Shown here one piece after another: positions 1 to 13,600 of a DNA stretch of 64,000 nt. The notes under the pieces are model-generated. The model did no database searches. It was not told the DNA's origin and saw nothing but the letters and a program-made list of their open reading frames with translations. The translations under genes were made by a program, and so were the position numbers. Where the stretch lies: positions 18,201,970 through 18,265,969 of the forward strand of contig JABBOT010000007.1 of the NCBI GenBank assembly GCA_016165875.1. Reading direction: 5' to 3'. Numbering within the stretch: position 1 is the first letter of the stretch; every line of letters begins with the position of its first letter. Source of the stretch: Acanthopleura granulata. Taxonomy: Eukaryota; Mollusca; Polyplacophora; Chitonida; Chitonidae.

Positions 1-843
1 CATGTATCATAGCATGGGTCACCTCAGGCCAGCTGACATCACTGAACAGACTTGGACATAGAAGTTTATCCATAAATCAACGACAATTCTCAAGTACCAC
101 TGGTTGATTAGGCAGATTAAAATACTGATATACACCTGCCAGAGGGGAAACCCACACCTACACAGTTTAACTGTGATTACCATGCCGTTTTGGGTATCAG
201 CTACCCCTTGTGGGAGTATTTCTGGATATTCACCCACTCTAAATAATATATACTGTACCAAAAAAGGCAACTTATTTGCAGGACAATCATTGTGCAGGTC
301 TGCATATGGCAGGGGTGTGACGATGAAATTGTTTTACTGTCTGGTGATTATACTATTTAAATTTTATATTGTTTAAATGCTGTCTTAGAACATTTTAAAG
401 GGCTATTACATCTATTACATCTCTGGGATACAGTGAAGACAAAATAATAAGCTTAATGCATATTGAAAAGTATATTATACATCAAAGAGCACATTCCAGC
501 AGACAACAAGTTCATGTACAGAAAAGGTGCATGGAGATAAGTATTTCTAGCCTCTTAATTCCACCCTGACACTTATTGGGCCTTTCTTTGCAGTTTTGAC
601 TTAAGTCCTTCCTGCATGTCCTGGTGAGTTCCCATGGAATTCATTGTCTGTGATAACAGGTCTTCACCAAACTTTTACTTTGAAACAGGGGCTTTCCTGG
701 AAAGATCAACACCACAGGGAACAAGTTTCTGCTGATCTTCAAGTTTTTTTAGTTTCCTTGTGATTCTGAATCACACGGTAGGAAAGATGCAGATTTCTGC
801 AACACTCCACGTCCATATCAGTATGTACTGGGTCTACATGATG

Positions 844-1385
844 GCAAAGTCTCACACAACTGGATAACGGTAGGAATCTCCCACACTTGCCCACTTTTGC
901 CCACCACAAATCAAGCTATTCATCACCACAGGCCATGGCTCCTGACAGCCTATCGTCTGTGGCGTAGGCTCTCACTTTGCATTCATATCCTCACTTTGGA
1001 TGAGATACTGGCAAGTGATGGAATTTTATTCAGACATTTCTGCGTTTTCTCATACTGATGAATAACAGGGTCCATGAACATGAAAGCAAAGTCTTCACAC
1101 AACTGGATAACGTTGGGTACCTCCCACTTCTTGCCCACTATTGCAAACCACAAAGGAAGCAAAGTCTCACACAACTGGATAACGGTGGGAATCTCCCACA
1201 CTTGCCCACTTTTGCCCACCACAAATCAAGCTATTCATCACCACAGGCCATGGCTCCTGACAGCCTATCGTCTGTGGCGTAGGCTCTCACTTTGCATTCA
1301 TATCCTCACTTTGGATGAGATACTGGCAAGTGATGGAATTTTATTCAGACATTTCTGCGTTTTCTCATACTGATGAACAACAGGG
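844..1385. repeat. Recent internal tandem duplication in the hAT element
   Basis: Bases 844-1070 recur at 1159-1385 (offset 315) with only two mismatches seen. A third, more diverged copy of its first 40 bases starts near 1084. The duplication affects the end of the transposase coding region. Confidence 0.9.
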
Positions 1386-2896
1386 TACAAGGCCGACATA
1401 GTCTGCAATGAAACATTGTTAATCGGCATCTTCGCCAACAAGGTCGCCAACAAGGCTTGGCTACACTGAATGTATGCTTGTTTGATTTTTTCTAAGAAGT
1501 CTTTAACAAGTTTAGCATTGTCACACTTCTCTGGTATTCCCTTGGCAATACTACCAATGAAACCACTTGAGTTGCTAAGATGATTCCTGCAATCAGTGAC
1601 ATCGAGGTTAGCCAGCTTTTTTGATGACAGGCCCGTTCAACACCTCTGGCTTGACAAAGTGGCTCAGGAAACTGGTAGCCACCTGCGTCTGTTCGTCATG
1701 TAGTCTATCAAGCTTTGTCTCTTTCGACAGAAGCATCAACACATATTTTTTCAGGTGATGTTGGACTGCTGTGTAAAGCTGAAAGAAAGTAAGTAAAATG
1801 AATGTTCAATAAAGACAGCATCATTCAATTATCACAGTGTGGTTACACATACACACTCGTCACAAATAAAAAATGACTTCTCCAACCATTATATAAATAT
1901 GAATACCCAACAAAATTACAACCACCTAAACCCCATATTTGTCAGTGAATGGAGGTAAGCGTTTTACAGGTTCATACTGTCTCACCTGCACGATTAAGCA
2001 GGATTTGGTTCTCTGGGAGGAAAGCTTCCCAATAATTTTGCTCTTTCCTTTTTTTCCCTCTTTGGTAATGGTCTTCTGTGCAAGTGGCTTGAACATCTTC
2101 TTTATCGCCTTTTTGCTGGCATCTGTGGTCATGTGTCTAGTGTGCAAATCATCTAAAATATCCTGATACACATCACTATCTGACTGTTTCAGAAATTCTG
2201 CATAAAACTGAGTGTGTGCATCAAGAAGGCGTATTGCATCCACGCACACATCACACACTGTGTCATATGTAATGTTGTGGCACTGTGTACCACACATCAC
2301 CAAGAATGGCACAAACTGTTTGCAGTGCTTCTCTCTGGTCAACAGACCATTTGAAATCTGTGTACAAATCTGTCAATAATCCCTCAATATGAGATTCGAA
2401 AGGCTGACAAAGTTTTGGCAGCCATCTCAGCATGGTGACAGGTACCGGCATCAATGTCAAGTAGATGTTTTGCCTTTTTTTGTCTGATCCTTGTTTCCAG
2501 TCCACCAGTCCATTCTTTGACCCTCTCATTAAAGTATAGCTATCCATGAGAATGGACATCAAGTTGTTCCAAGGAATATCGTGGTCACTGAACAACTTAT
2601 CAATAGCATTGAACAGCGTTTCACTGTCAACTTTTATTACACTCACAAATTAGAAGTGGTATATTACCACTTTGTGCCGATCAGGACCAAAACAAGCCGA
2701 CAAGAATGGCCAGCACCCTACGATCACTAAACCTTGTAGCTTCATCAATGGTAAGGGAAAATTTGTTCTGCTGCATCAAAGTTATACAAAAACAAAATTA
2801 AATATCAATAAAATATATTCTGAATTCTCACTGACCTACTTTGTACGTGTATTTTTAAAGTAAAAGGTGTTTTTATTATTATTTAATATTATTATT

Positions 2897-2984
2897 GTTT
2901 TTAAAGGGATATTCGTTTCCCATAGGCTGGACTGGTGTGACTATCAGCCAATCTGCGTCTATCAGTATCCCTTTAAACATAGTT
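2897..2984. repeat. Short palindromic element (MITE-like)
   Basis: Starts TTTTAAAGGGATATTCG and ends CAGTATCCCTTTAAA, giving an inverted repeat of about 11 bp around an 88-bp unit. It is nested in the hAT element. Confidence 0.5.
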
Positions 2985-3297
2985 CATATGAAAACTGATA
3001 CAAGTGATATTCAATAAATTAGTATACCTCCCAGAAGTAAACAAAGCTCTAAGTATCGCCACTAACAAATAACCACAAAAAAAGAATCAAATAATAACAA
3101 TGTCTAAACTACACATTCAATTAACCACCACCCAATAACTATAATGATTTTATTAATATATACCTATATATTGAAGTTTTTCATATAATTTGTTTCCTTA
3201 CTTTTAAACTTGGGATTTTCCATATACAAATTATGTTCAGGAATGACTAATATCGGATAGTGATTGAAGAACCTACCTAACGAGGAAATGAGAGATT

Positions 3298-3375
3298 TAT
3301 TTATTTATTGATGTTTTACACTGTAATCAAGAATATTGCACTGAACAACTCGCTAAGCTGTTCATTATGGTAACA
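3298..3375 (-). mobile_element. tRNA-derived SINE, tail fragment
   Basis: TTTATTTATTTATTGATGTT then TTACACTGTAATCAAGAATA is the tail end of the family represented by the full copy at 45360-45632. Confidence 0.6.
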
Positions 3376-4557
3376 TCATGAAAACAGGCAGCAATGAGAG
3401 AAAGGTAAAAAGTTGAATAATTCAAGTGAAATTATACACAAGAAACTAGCAGGCATAATGGAATGACCCAAACTCTTTAAAATACACCCACATTATGTAA
3501 GTATATGAATATATTGCCTTTGTTGTTTAGCATTTACAATACTCAATGGTTACGTACCTGGCAATGCGTGATTTGTTTTTTTGGATATTGATGAGTTGTT
3601 TGTGTTTTGTTCCCCTCACATGGTCTTCCAAACCCACACAGCCACGATTGGAGTAATTTATTTCCTTGCTGTACAGTTTGCAGTGTGCTATTCCTGGCTT
3701 GGAAATCTTCTCAATCACAATACTGAGGCTGGTTTCACCCACTTCCCTTTCGAGCCATGACCATAACCACTCTGTCAACTTTTGCCACATCGCTTTTCTC
3801 CCTATTGCATCTTTCCTCTTTTCCGTCATTTTCAGAAACGTCTGGGCTACCAGCTACCAATCACTACCGGGCATGTCTGCGAGAGGATTGCTCCAGTACA
3901 CAGGCCCACAAGCGGCTGGACGGCCTCTACAAAAGGTCATTCGGCCCCCTGGTGTTTACGGGCTTGAGCGGTGACAGACCCAGTCATTGTCCTCCAGCAG
4001 AGCCAAGCTGGTTTACCACATACCAGGATAGGACCACTGTCTGGGTCGCCACTGTCAGGGTCGCCACTTCCAGCTGGGAACATTACATTCTGTGCCTTTT
4101 CCCCTGTGTTTTTTTACCTCAATTTACGAAAAAAACACGGAGAGAGCCAAGCATTTACGCGGATTATTGTTTAAGGCGAGAAAATTTTCAACGTTTTCGC
4201 GGAGGTCTCACACCCCTGATATAGGGACTGAGCATGGTGAGTTTGGCACAGATCCACGCCTTAGTTTCCCTGTCATGCTGCATTGTGACTTCACTGCCAC
4301 TACACCAGCACTGTCTGCAGTGGAGCTGCTTGATGTTTCTTCCTGCATATAGCCTAGCCATAAATACACATATACACAAGAATGGTTTTCTGTTTGAGAA
4401 TATTGTAGTGAGCGAATCACCGCTCAGGATTACATTTTCACACCTAGGGTTTACATTCCCACATATCCATATCAACATGGGGATGCTGGTATAATTTCAC
4501 AGCACTATCAGTATACTTGATTATGTAAGATCTCACTCTGAACTGTTTATATCTTAC

Positions 4558-4614
4558 CTGTACTGGGACAGGAGCACTGACAGCTATTTGTAACTGGAAG
4601 TAGTCCATTGTTAC
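4558..4614 (-). CDS. ARHGAP29-like: RhoGAP exon, last one in the window (F-BAR)
   Basis: 57 nt, 19 codons: VTMDYFQLQIAVSAPVPVQ, matching the helix that follows TLKAVT in human ARHGAP29. Donor CAG|GTAAGA, so the gene continues to lower coordinates. The hAT element at 310-4218 sits downstream of this donor, most likely inside the next intron. Confidence 0.85.
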
Positions 4615-7600
4615 CTGAAACATCAAACATCAAAGGTGAGAAATACAATGTAACATCAAAGGTAAAAAATATAAAGTAGCATCAAAGGTGAGAAATACAA
4701 TGTAACATCAAAGGTAAAATATACAAAGTAGCATCAAAGGTGAGAAATACAATGTAACATCAAAGGTAAAAAATATAAAGTAGCATCAAAGGTGAGAAAT
4801 ACAATGTAACATCAAAGGTAAAATATACAAAGTAGCATCAAAGGTGAGAAATACAATGTAGCATCAATTCTTATTAACAGAAACACTGGAGATATAACTG
4901 GCAGACATTGTGCAGAACTCAGGTTGTTAAACAGTATGCTTAAACTGTACTTTGAAAACAGCCAATGGGGTTAAGTATTGTTAAGTTAGTAAATGGCGCT
5001 GTTGTGTTTGAGATGCAAGATTTGCTTCCCCTTGTAGAGGACTGGAGAACCCTTTGCAAAGTTTGAACAAGGTCTTGATCCAGCACTTCACACACAGACC
5101 AAGCCTTTACCTACCCTCTTCATCGTCTCATCTGACAGACTGATCTCCTCCTGTAGCTTAGCCAATACTACTTTCTGAAATAAAATGTAGAGATACAAAC
5201 GTTATTATACTAATGGCAAAATATTGCAAGAGGAACCAGAAATTATTCAATCTCTCTCTCTTTTTTTTTTTTTTTTTTTGCAAGCTGCCAAGTTATTGAA
5301 CAGTGATTGGGTGAATAAAAATAAAAAAAAAATATATGTTGACACCAGGTCACTGGTGCGGCATCATCTCAACAGAAAAACGTCATAGTGCCAAGACAGA
5401 CAAACATTTGAGTTATTTCTTGCTATTTGTTTAACAAAAAGACATACATACATGGACATGGGCAAATATACTTTCATGTCCAAATATACTTTGCTATTTC
5501 AAACCAAGATCATTGTCCTAACTAGACAAGTTTGACCATTTATGTCTAATTGTTTTTAAAACCCCAATGACTGTTGTGACTTTAATGTGTTTATCAGTTC
5601 TCTCTGAGCTGAAATGCCACAATAATTTATTTGTAACCTTAAAACCTGGTCCAAAGACATCGTCCTACCTTGACTTTGGCCATTTCCTCCTGCCTGATGT
5701 TAGCTTCTGCCACACAGGCTTTGTAGGTAGTCTCTGCTTCAGCAGCCTACAACAACAACGACAACAAATTCCTAGTAGAGTGTGTACAATAATTTCATTT
5801 ATACATCAGCCAGCTGAACTGTAATTTTACAGTCACTTTGTTACACGAGAACCTTTTGTTTTACATGAAATATCAAATGTCAGTCCACAGACATACCTAA
5901 TTCTTCAACGTTTTCAACCACTTCTGCAACACAGATTTTGAGTTTTATGAAGCTTGCATCTTTAAGCACACAAACAAATCATTTTAAGTGTTATTTTCAT
6001 GATCATTGCATGCATAAATTCCACTGAAAAAAGTGCTTCAGTGGTTGAAAAGGTTGAATGTTTACAGTAAGTGGTTTTCCATCCTAATTTTTCAGTCAGA
6101 GTTTCCTTGTTATCTGTGCCGTACCTTGTGAAGAGCATCCTCCTCCAGGCGTTTGCGCTTGTCTATCTTGCTGAGCGCCGCGCCCCCGCTCTGGTTAAGC
6201 ATCTCCGCCTCTGTCTTCTGGGACAGCTCCTTTGCTTTGTCGTACTCCTGGTGCCGCTGGATGTACATCGATTTGGCCTTTCTCAAGTTTGTCACAGCAT
6301 CATGCTGTCAAATCAAACATCAAGATTTTTAAGGTATGCTAACTTAAGTAATTCCATAAACTACCCACAGCTATGCTAACTTAAGTAATTCCATAAACTA
6401 CCCACAGCTATGCTAACTTAAGTAATTCCATAAACTACCCACAGCTATGCTAACTTAAGTAATTCCATAAACTACCTACAGCTACGCTAATATATGCAAT
6501 TCCATAAACTACCAATAACTATGCTAATATAAGTAATTCCATAAGCTACCTACAGCTATGCTAATATAAGGAATTCCATAAACTACCTACAGCTATGCTA
6601 ATATACGTAATTCCATAAACTACATACAGCTATGCTAATATAAGTAATTCCATAAACTACCTACAGCTATGCTCATATAAATAATTCCATAAGCTACCTA
6701 CAGCTATGCTAATATAAGTAATTCCCTAAACTACATACAGCTATGCTAATATAAGTAATTCCATAAACTACCAATAGCTATGCTAATATATGTAATTCCA
6801 TAAACTACCTACAGCTATGCTAATATACGTAATTCCATAAACTATGGAAAAAGCTATGTAAAACTATGTTTACTCACATTACCATCTAATGAATTGAAAC
6901 TTTAAGAAAGCAGATCACATTCAAACTAATAAAAACTAGAATTCTACTCGAGACTTCTCTCAGCTCTTTGAAAATGGATACAAATATTATGGAATGAAAT
7001 GTTTTGTTTTGTATAAGCGTATGTTAAGATCCTTTGACGCAAACAAATTAATACTTTTTTTCCCTGTTGTCCTGTTAATTTCAGTTCAGTTAACACATTC
7101 AGATTTTTTGAAACCTGGCTGGAGCTCTGGGAAACCCCCACTAACTGTCCAGCAGCATTCATATCTACCAGTGAAAAGGAACCACCAGAGTCCAAGGAAA
7201 CCATCAAATTTTGCCTGGTGCATCACTGTTAACAAGCCTCAGAGGAAGCTGCTTTCCAGCATGGTACCTTTACCAGTGAGTCAACTATCATATTCATGGG
7301 TAGCTATTGTGCCTATACAGGAAAAACAGCCATATAAAGAACTCAATGGTCAAGTGGTCAAGAGCTGTAGCCATCCAGCAATTTAACCAGCAAAGTCATC
7401 TGATTTACAGAGGTCACAGTTGTTTAATTTAAATACCAATACAGACACAGAAAATAAAGGTGTTCTTGAAATAAGCATAAAAAGTAGCACAAATAAGTAC
7501 ATGCACTTTAAAAAGAAACAACCCTTACAACTGAAAAAACCACGAACTTTTCAACTGAGTTTAAGCTACATTTCACACCGAAAAACATAAGACCCTAAAC

Positions 7601-10600
7601 TTAAGCCAAATACTAGATCACCAGTGCTGTAATGAAAAAAATTACAGGAGATACATGTCACAACACACGATGAAGTTTGCACAGAGCTTACCTGCGTCCT
7701 TTAGAGGGTATGATAAGTACACATACATCACAATTTTACAGCACACATGTAACAGCCGATTTATTCAAATTTCCTTCAGCTCATTTGGTAATCTGAGTAA
7801 TGAATTCACACTGGATATAAAATAAGGAATAATTAAATGATACATTTAACTTATCACATAAAATGGAAATTTAGGCTATTTCGTGGCTTCCTTCAATCTG
7901 AAACTTGACCGTAAATGTGCACGTTCGACAATACACATGCCACTGGCAGCCTCTATTCCCACATTCTCATCTAAGAATGAACATGGGCATTGTGGCAACC
8001 AGATAACAGCGTAACTGTACCCACAGACATAACTTATCATCTTATTCAATCTCCCTATGTCAAACCTCATACAAGGAAGCTAATGATTCATTGCCATAAG
8101 CATTACTACCTTCTCACCTGTAAGTAGGAGCAAACACTGACACTGTGACAGTGAGACAGCACTTAGTGTGCAAAAACGAGTTAGCTTACCATCTTCTTGT
8201 TCTCCCTATTCCACACCTCCTTTAAGATCTTCCTCACTTTGTCATGTTCAGCTCTACGGGCATTCATCGGCTGAAATATATCAGAAAAAAAAAATACCTT
8301 TAAGCATAAAGTTAAGCTGCAGTCAAATGAATAAATAAATAAATATGTGAACAGAATTCATATCTCTCAAACCTATAACTCTAAATTATGATGAAATTTG
8401 GCTATCGTACTTGCACACAAAAAGTTACTCATCTATTATATCTCCCCCGTCAAAAGATCCTTTCAAAACCTTTGTTACATTGCAGGCAAGTGATTTAAAT
8501 GTTCAAATTTTTCCATTACGTAAATGTGTATCGAGTTCAATAAAATTCCCCTGATTCAAAACAAATACTACTAGGACACAATTTACTTTCCTTGCAGTGT
8601 TTTCACTGACTACTGTGTGAACTATAAATCTCTCATCTTTTAGAAGTCAGTGTTGTAAATTGTCCATGCCTGTTACTACAGAAATCGCTTTTCAGAGTAA
8701 GTAACCTTCAGAGCGTGATACATAAAAAATAGCTGGACTGAATTGGCCGCCTCAAGTGCACACTAACCTCAACAAACCTCTGGCCGTGTAGCAGACTACA
8801 GGTGGCTTGGCTGGTCGAGGCATACTCTAGGTCCTGTGAAAACACAACGGATAACAATGTAACAGAACTTTCATAGTCAAAATAAAGTTTCACATCAACT
8901 TCGGTACCTTAACAAAGAACTGCATGAAATTAAATTTGTATCACATTTAATCTGGTTTTAACACTACATTTCATGGTTTGAAAAAAAAAATTATTTCAAT
9001 TCCTAATCATCTGTATGTATACCAGCAACTGGGTACCTGCACAACCTATAAACAAATGTTTTTGTTTTTTCAAAGCTCTCCAAAATGTGGAAATCAATGT
9101 TTTCCACAAAATAAAATTTTGTTTATGGAATCAATGGCTGTGATCTCAAATGTCACACAAAGCAGCTTTTTTGTCTTTTGGAGTTGAGTTGAAACAAAGA
9201 TCATGAATTACTATTACTATGTAGTAGTCGAGTGGGATAAGAGGTGAGAGTGAATACCAACCTGTGACAGTGAGGTGCAGTAGACGGACTGGAGAGGCAG
9301 GAAGCCCTGTGGGAAGAAACAACACAGTCAGTGGTAACACTACCACACATACGTCAGGCCAGACAACATACGCATACCGTATGTGCATGTACACATACTT
9401 ACTTGTTTGATTGGGGTTTAACATTGCTTTCAACACTATTAGTTTCTCCTGCAGCAGGCCAGACCTATTGTTGACACATTTTAATTTATAATGCTGCTTC
9501 ACTTGAATGCCATGCTGAAGACACCAAACCTGACACCCAACCTAGTCACATTTTGCTAACTCCAGGCCACCAGTACTTGGCTTATCCCTCTTATGCTGCT
9601 TAAACCCCATATGAGGTAGTATCAAGTTTACTGAGGTTAACGCCTAAGGTAGAATGTAGGATTTAACTCTGGGTCAAACCCTGGATGTACAATTTGAAAG
9701 GCAGATGTTTACACACTACGCCATCCCAGCCTTGCAAGTTTTACAGTACACTGTACCATCTTAACTCAGTGCACCTTTTGATGTCAACTGTTAATTTCAT
9801 CTATTCTCTTTCACTGCTGTTTTAGGAGTCAAAAGACTCAAAATAATTCATACTAATGCACACAGATTGGCAATCAGCTTTCTGAGTGGAGGACAGCAGA
9901 CAGACAGCCTGTTGGGGTAGGATACCACATTTTAGCAATTAATTCACAAAACCTTGATGGGCGAAAAAAATCCCCCCCCCTCCACTTTTATAAAAGATGC
10001 ATTTTTACAAGCAAATCAATATCAACACAACATGATTCTGGTACTGAACAATAGATTTTTCCTGTAGGATATCATCCTGCCTTCCAAACAAACCTCAAAG
10101 CACCCTTCTAAAATCAGCAGAGCTTTCAGAATGTGAGAAAATGTCAAGTTGGTCATGGGTGAGGTATTAGGTTCTTTGTCATGACCTATGGTCAAGTCTG
10201 GCAACTCAACTCACTTTGTCACCTGAAGTGTGACAAAAATAATTCTGTACGAATGAGAAAAATCTTTTTGTTGTTCCCGATATTTAATCTTTTCCTTTAT
10301 CTTCTGAAACTATTTATACACACAATCGTGTTAAAACTTCATATTATTATCCCCAACATTGGCAAAATGATGATAAAATTAGACCTCACTTGTGTAACTG
10401 CAGCAGAAATGGGTCTATAAATACTAATCTGAGCTGTTGGAGTCACACAGTTGCATACAACCATGTATAATGCATCCCTAATATGCAAATAAGTGCTATT
10501 TCCTTCACTTGCTGGTAATCACTCAGCAAGTAATCATCCAGCAAGCAAATATTTTCCGCTCCTTCACATGACCTTTCTGCATCCCATGGTTATGGATGCT

Positions 10601-13600
10601 TTTTCGTCTCCACGTAATTTATAAGGGTGAGCAAAAAAAAAGCAAACAAACAAATGCACATTGACGGCACTAGACAGACAAGCTCTGTGTTTGTATGTAT
10701 TACTGTAGTACAGGTGTTATGACTGCCTAAAAGGAAGTGTATAAACTGATCCCACTTTTTGATAACATGAGAAAACGTGATACAGTTATTCCCAAATACC
10801 TCTTAATAACATTATATTGCTTACATCAGCATGTACTTGTAGACTAACAAAATTCACAATTACAATGTTGTACACATACATGTAAGTAGGTTTACCTCAG
10901 AATTAAATCCTGATAGTTTCTAATTTCCCAAGTATTTTTGCATCATTCGTGTTTATCTCAATGAAATTTTAAAGTTGGTCAATCGCTGTACAAAAACAGC
11001 ATGCTCAATAAATGCTTAAAAAAAGTCATCTGAATGAATTTATGGTAAATGGAGCATGTTGTGTGAGTAGAAACACCTGAGTAAAGCAGAAGTGCCCCAA
11101 GAATGCAGCACAACTTGCCACCTACCTGACAAACCTACAGACCTCAAGCTGGATTTGAGCTCGCGACCACATTTTTGAAGCCTTTAACCCTAATACAGTA
11201 CAATACCACACCAATATCAATTAATTTAAACCCCACGCTGATGCATCTGCCACTCATGGCACAAAAAGTTCTAAACACTCTACATAACAAACAACAATAC
11301 ATATACAATATGTGTTAATGACTTCTGAAACACATCCAGTAAACTTCTTGCACAGGTAGAAATGCATGTAAAAGAGATATGTGGTGTGTTGTGGCAGCAG
11401 CTGTGTGTAATTAGAGCTCTTCACAGGGAGAACGTACATGTGCCGAGCAGGAGTGGGAGGCTGTGTGCAGCAGACAGCTTCATTACACATGTACGCCACA
11501 AACTTGTCTGCCATGCTGCCATGGGCCAAATTATGACAAAATGTCATAATTAATCCAACATGTCAAAGGAGAAACTTTATTATCAGTACGTCAACACAAA
11601 CGTATCACAATGACGGTGTTAAAAGGGCATTGAAGGAACTGATTTAACAACCTACGCGCTGAATCCGGCATGTTTAAACCTAGCAACCCTGCACCTAAAT
11701 TCAGGACTGCAAATAATGCCAAATTGGATGAAATCTTCCCATCAATTTTCTGAAGTTTTGTGTTTGTTGGGCAGTGGCATAACCGTACAAGATCTACAAC
11801 AATTCATCTAAACTTTCTCCAGGATGAGAATTCTTATCTGTATTACCTGTATTATAACGTTATAATCACGCTGTTGCTTGATACAATAATCAAAAAGTCC
11901 ATTCATGAAAAATTCTTTGTTGAGAGTAACCTGACCCTATCAGAACAACTAGAGTCAGTTGGTACGGAATGTTCTTTTTTTTTTTAATTCTAGTTATGAA
12001 AAAGATAGGGATTTTACAGAAATTAACATGGAGGGAAAAATGGAAAGGAAGTGTTATCAAAATACCAATAAAAACTTAACCGTAGAGCCCTTTTGGAAGG
12101 TCTGTTTGGTTATGCCCAGCAAAGGCATTATAAAGGATGGCCTATTAATATTATTAATTAACCCATATGTATGATAATCTAGTTTCTGGGCTGTAAGAAA
12201 GGCACCCACAAGTCAAGTTTCTGATAAACTTCCTCGACATAATACAGATTCTCTGGGAGGGCAGGCAACCTCTATCATCATTAGAGCCCGGCCCTCACCT
12301 GTTACAAGGGTAACTTGTAGACTAACTGTCTACACAAAGTTACACATTTACACCTGTAACTAACTCTCCTAATTAAGGAGCGGCTGCTGCAGCTTGGCGT
12401 CAGAGCTGATTTTCTCAACAAACCACACACCTAATCACCTGCTGTACCAGTGCAAGTAGTAATGTGATGTGAACAGTTAAGTGACAGTAGGAAGATGGGT
12501 GCAGAGCATCACCCCTCACTTGTCTCTAACACACTAACTGTATGTATAGCACACTCGCAAGTGGCTTAGTAAGAAAAGTCCAATAAAAAATGTTGTTCAA
12601 GCAGAAGTAGCAATCTATAGCAACATGATATAAATGATTAATCTACACATGTAGGAACCCCTTTGTATCATTCTTTTTGGTGTTTTTTTTTCTTCTTCTT
12701 TATCACAAAGCAAAACTTTCCGCTAAAACCCAAATTGGTACATTTGCACAGTACATACTTATATCAGCTACAACAGCCAGTGGTTTCCTCCCACCATCAT
12801 GCAGGTTCCCGTCGTATAAGTGAAATCTTCTTGAGTACAGCTTACACCAATCAAATAAATAAATAAATACAGCAGGAACCATGAGCGTACAGATGTGAAT
12901 TTCACACGAAAGGAATAACGCTTCTTCTTAAAATTCACGAAACTGTGTATACCTGACATTTTAAGATTTGAGCGCAAAAAAGAAATCCATGTTTGAACCA
13001 ACACTGACTAACTAACGGTGAGATGCAAGTAAAGATTTCGCAGCACATAAGCTATCACCTAATCCACTTCCCCTGCTTCGAAGTCTACATGAAAAGGAAC
13101 TCTAAAACGAAGATTATGGCTCTAAGAGAAATGAAGAAAGTCATGCCAAAAAAAAAAAACAAAAAAAAAGAACGGGCTACATGATTTCCAGATTGACCAC
13201 TTGGGTAAACTGCAGTTTACAGCCATTTTCTTACACCCAACAGAAAAAAAGCTACAAAGTGTCTCTATACTGTTTACAAGTTAAAATACATCCTAAACTG
13301 CATGTCAAGAAATAACCGAACGTTTTCGTGTATCCTTTAACCATGTGCTCACCTCTTCAGTTAACGGCTGTTTCATGCTCTGTGCAAGGCGTGTCAGGTT
13401 TTTGGCGTATTCAGACTCTGAGGAGAAAAATAAATACAATGTAATCCAAACAGCAATGTACAGAATGTGTAATAATAAAGAGGAAATTGCTAGGTATTAC
13501 ACTGCTCCAATTCTCAAAAGCCTCGTCCCAGAATAGGGTCAATGATACTTTACTCATATTTAATTTCATTATATTTTTTATATTATCTGACTCTTGTTTA

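Larger units (their letters stand above)
980..3829 (-). pseudogene. hAT-like transposase relic
   Basis: Pieces read on the minus strand: 3829-3527, with a zinc-finger-like block (HCKLYSKEINYSNRGC ... HVRGTKHKQ) in which the expected second Cys is Tyr; about 2760-2690, FSLTIDEATRFSDRRVLA, with the DE of the first catalytic block; 2646-2266 and 2342-1926, helical regions in overlapping frames; 1777-1615, LYTAVQHHLKKYVLMLLSKE onward after an acceptor-like TTCTTTCAG; then a one-base frame change and EKIKQAYIQCSQALLATLLA to about 1378. At least two frame breaks and an internal 315-bp duplication argue that it is dead. Confidence 0.7.
310..4218 (-). mobile_element. hAT-family DNA transposon, complete ends, decayed coding region
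   Basis: Both ends carry an 11-bp perfect terminal inverted repeat CAGGGGTGTGA (310-320 forward; 4218-4208 reverse), with the CAGGG start typical of hAT elements. Flanking 8-mers (GCATATGG, ATATAGGG) match at 5 of 8 positions, as expected of an old target duplication. The 3.9-kb body contains a minus-strand transposase relic. It most likely sits in a RhoGAP intron. Confidence 0.8.

Noticed and set aside
3666..4224. Plus-strand open frames of 102 and 155 codons
   Set aside because: They overlap the 5' end of the hAT element and its transposase on the other strand; no family resemblance or splice context.
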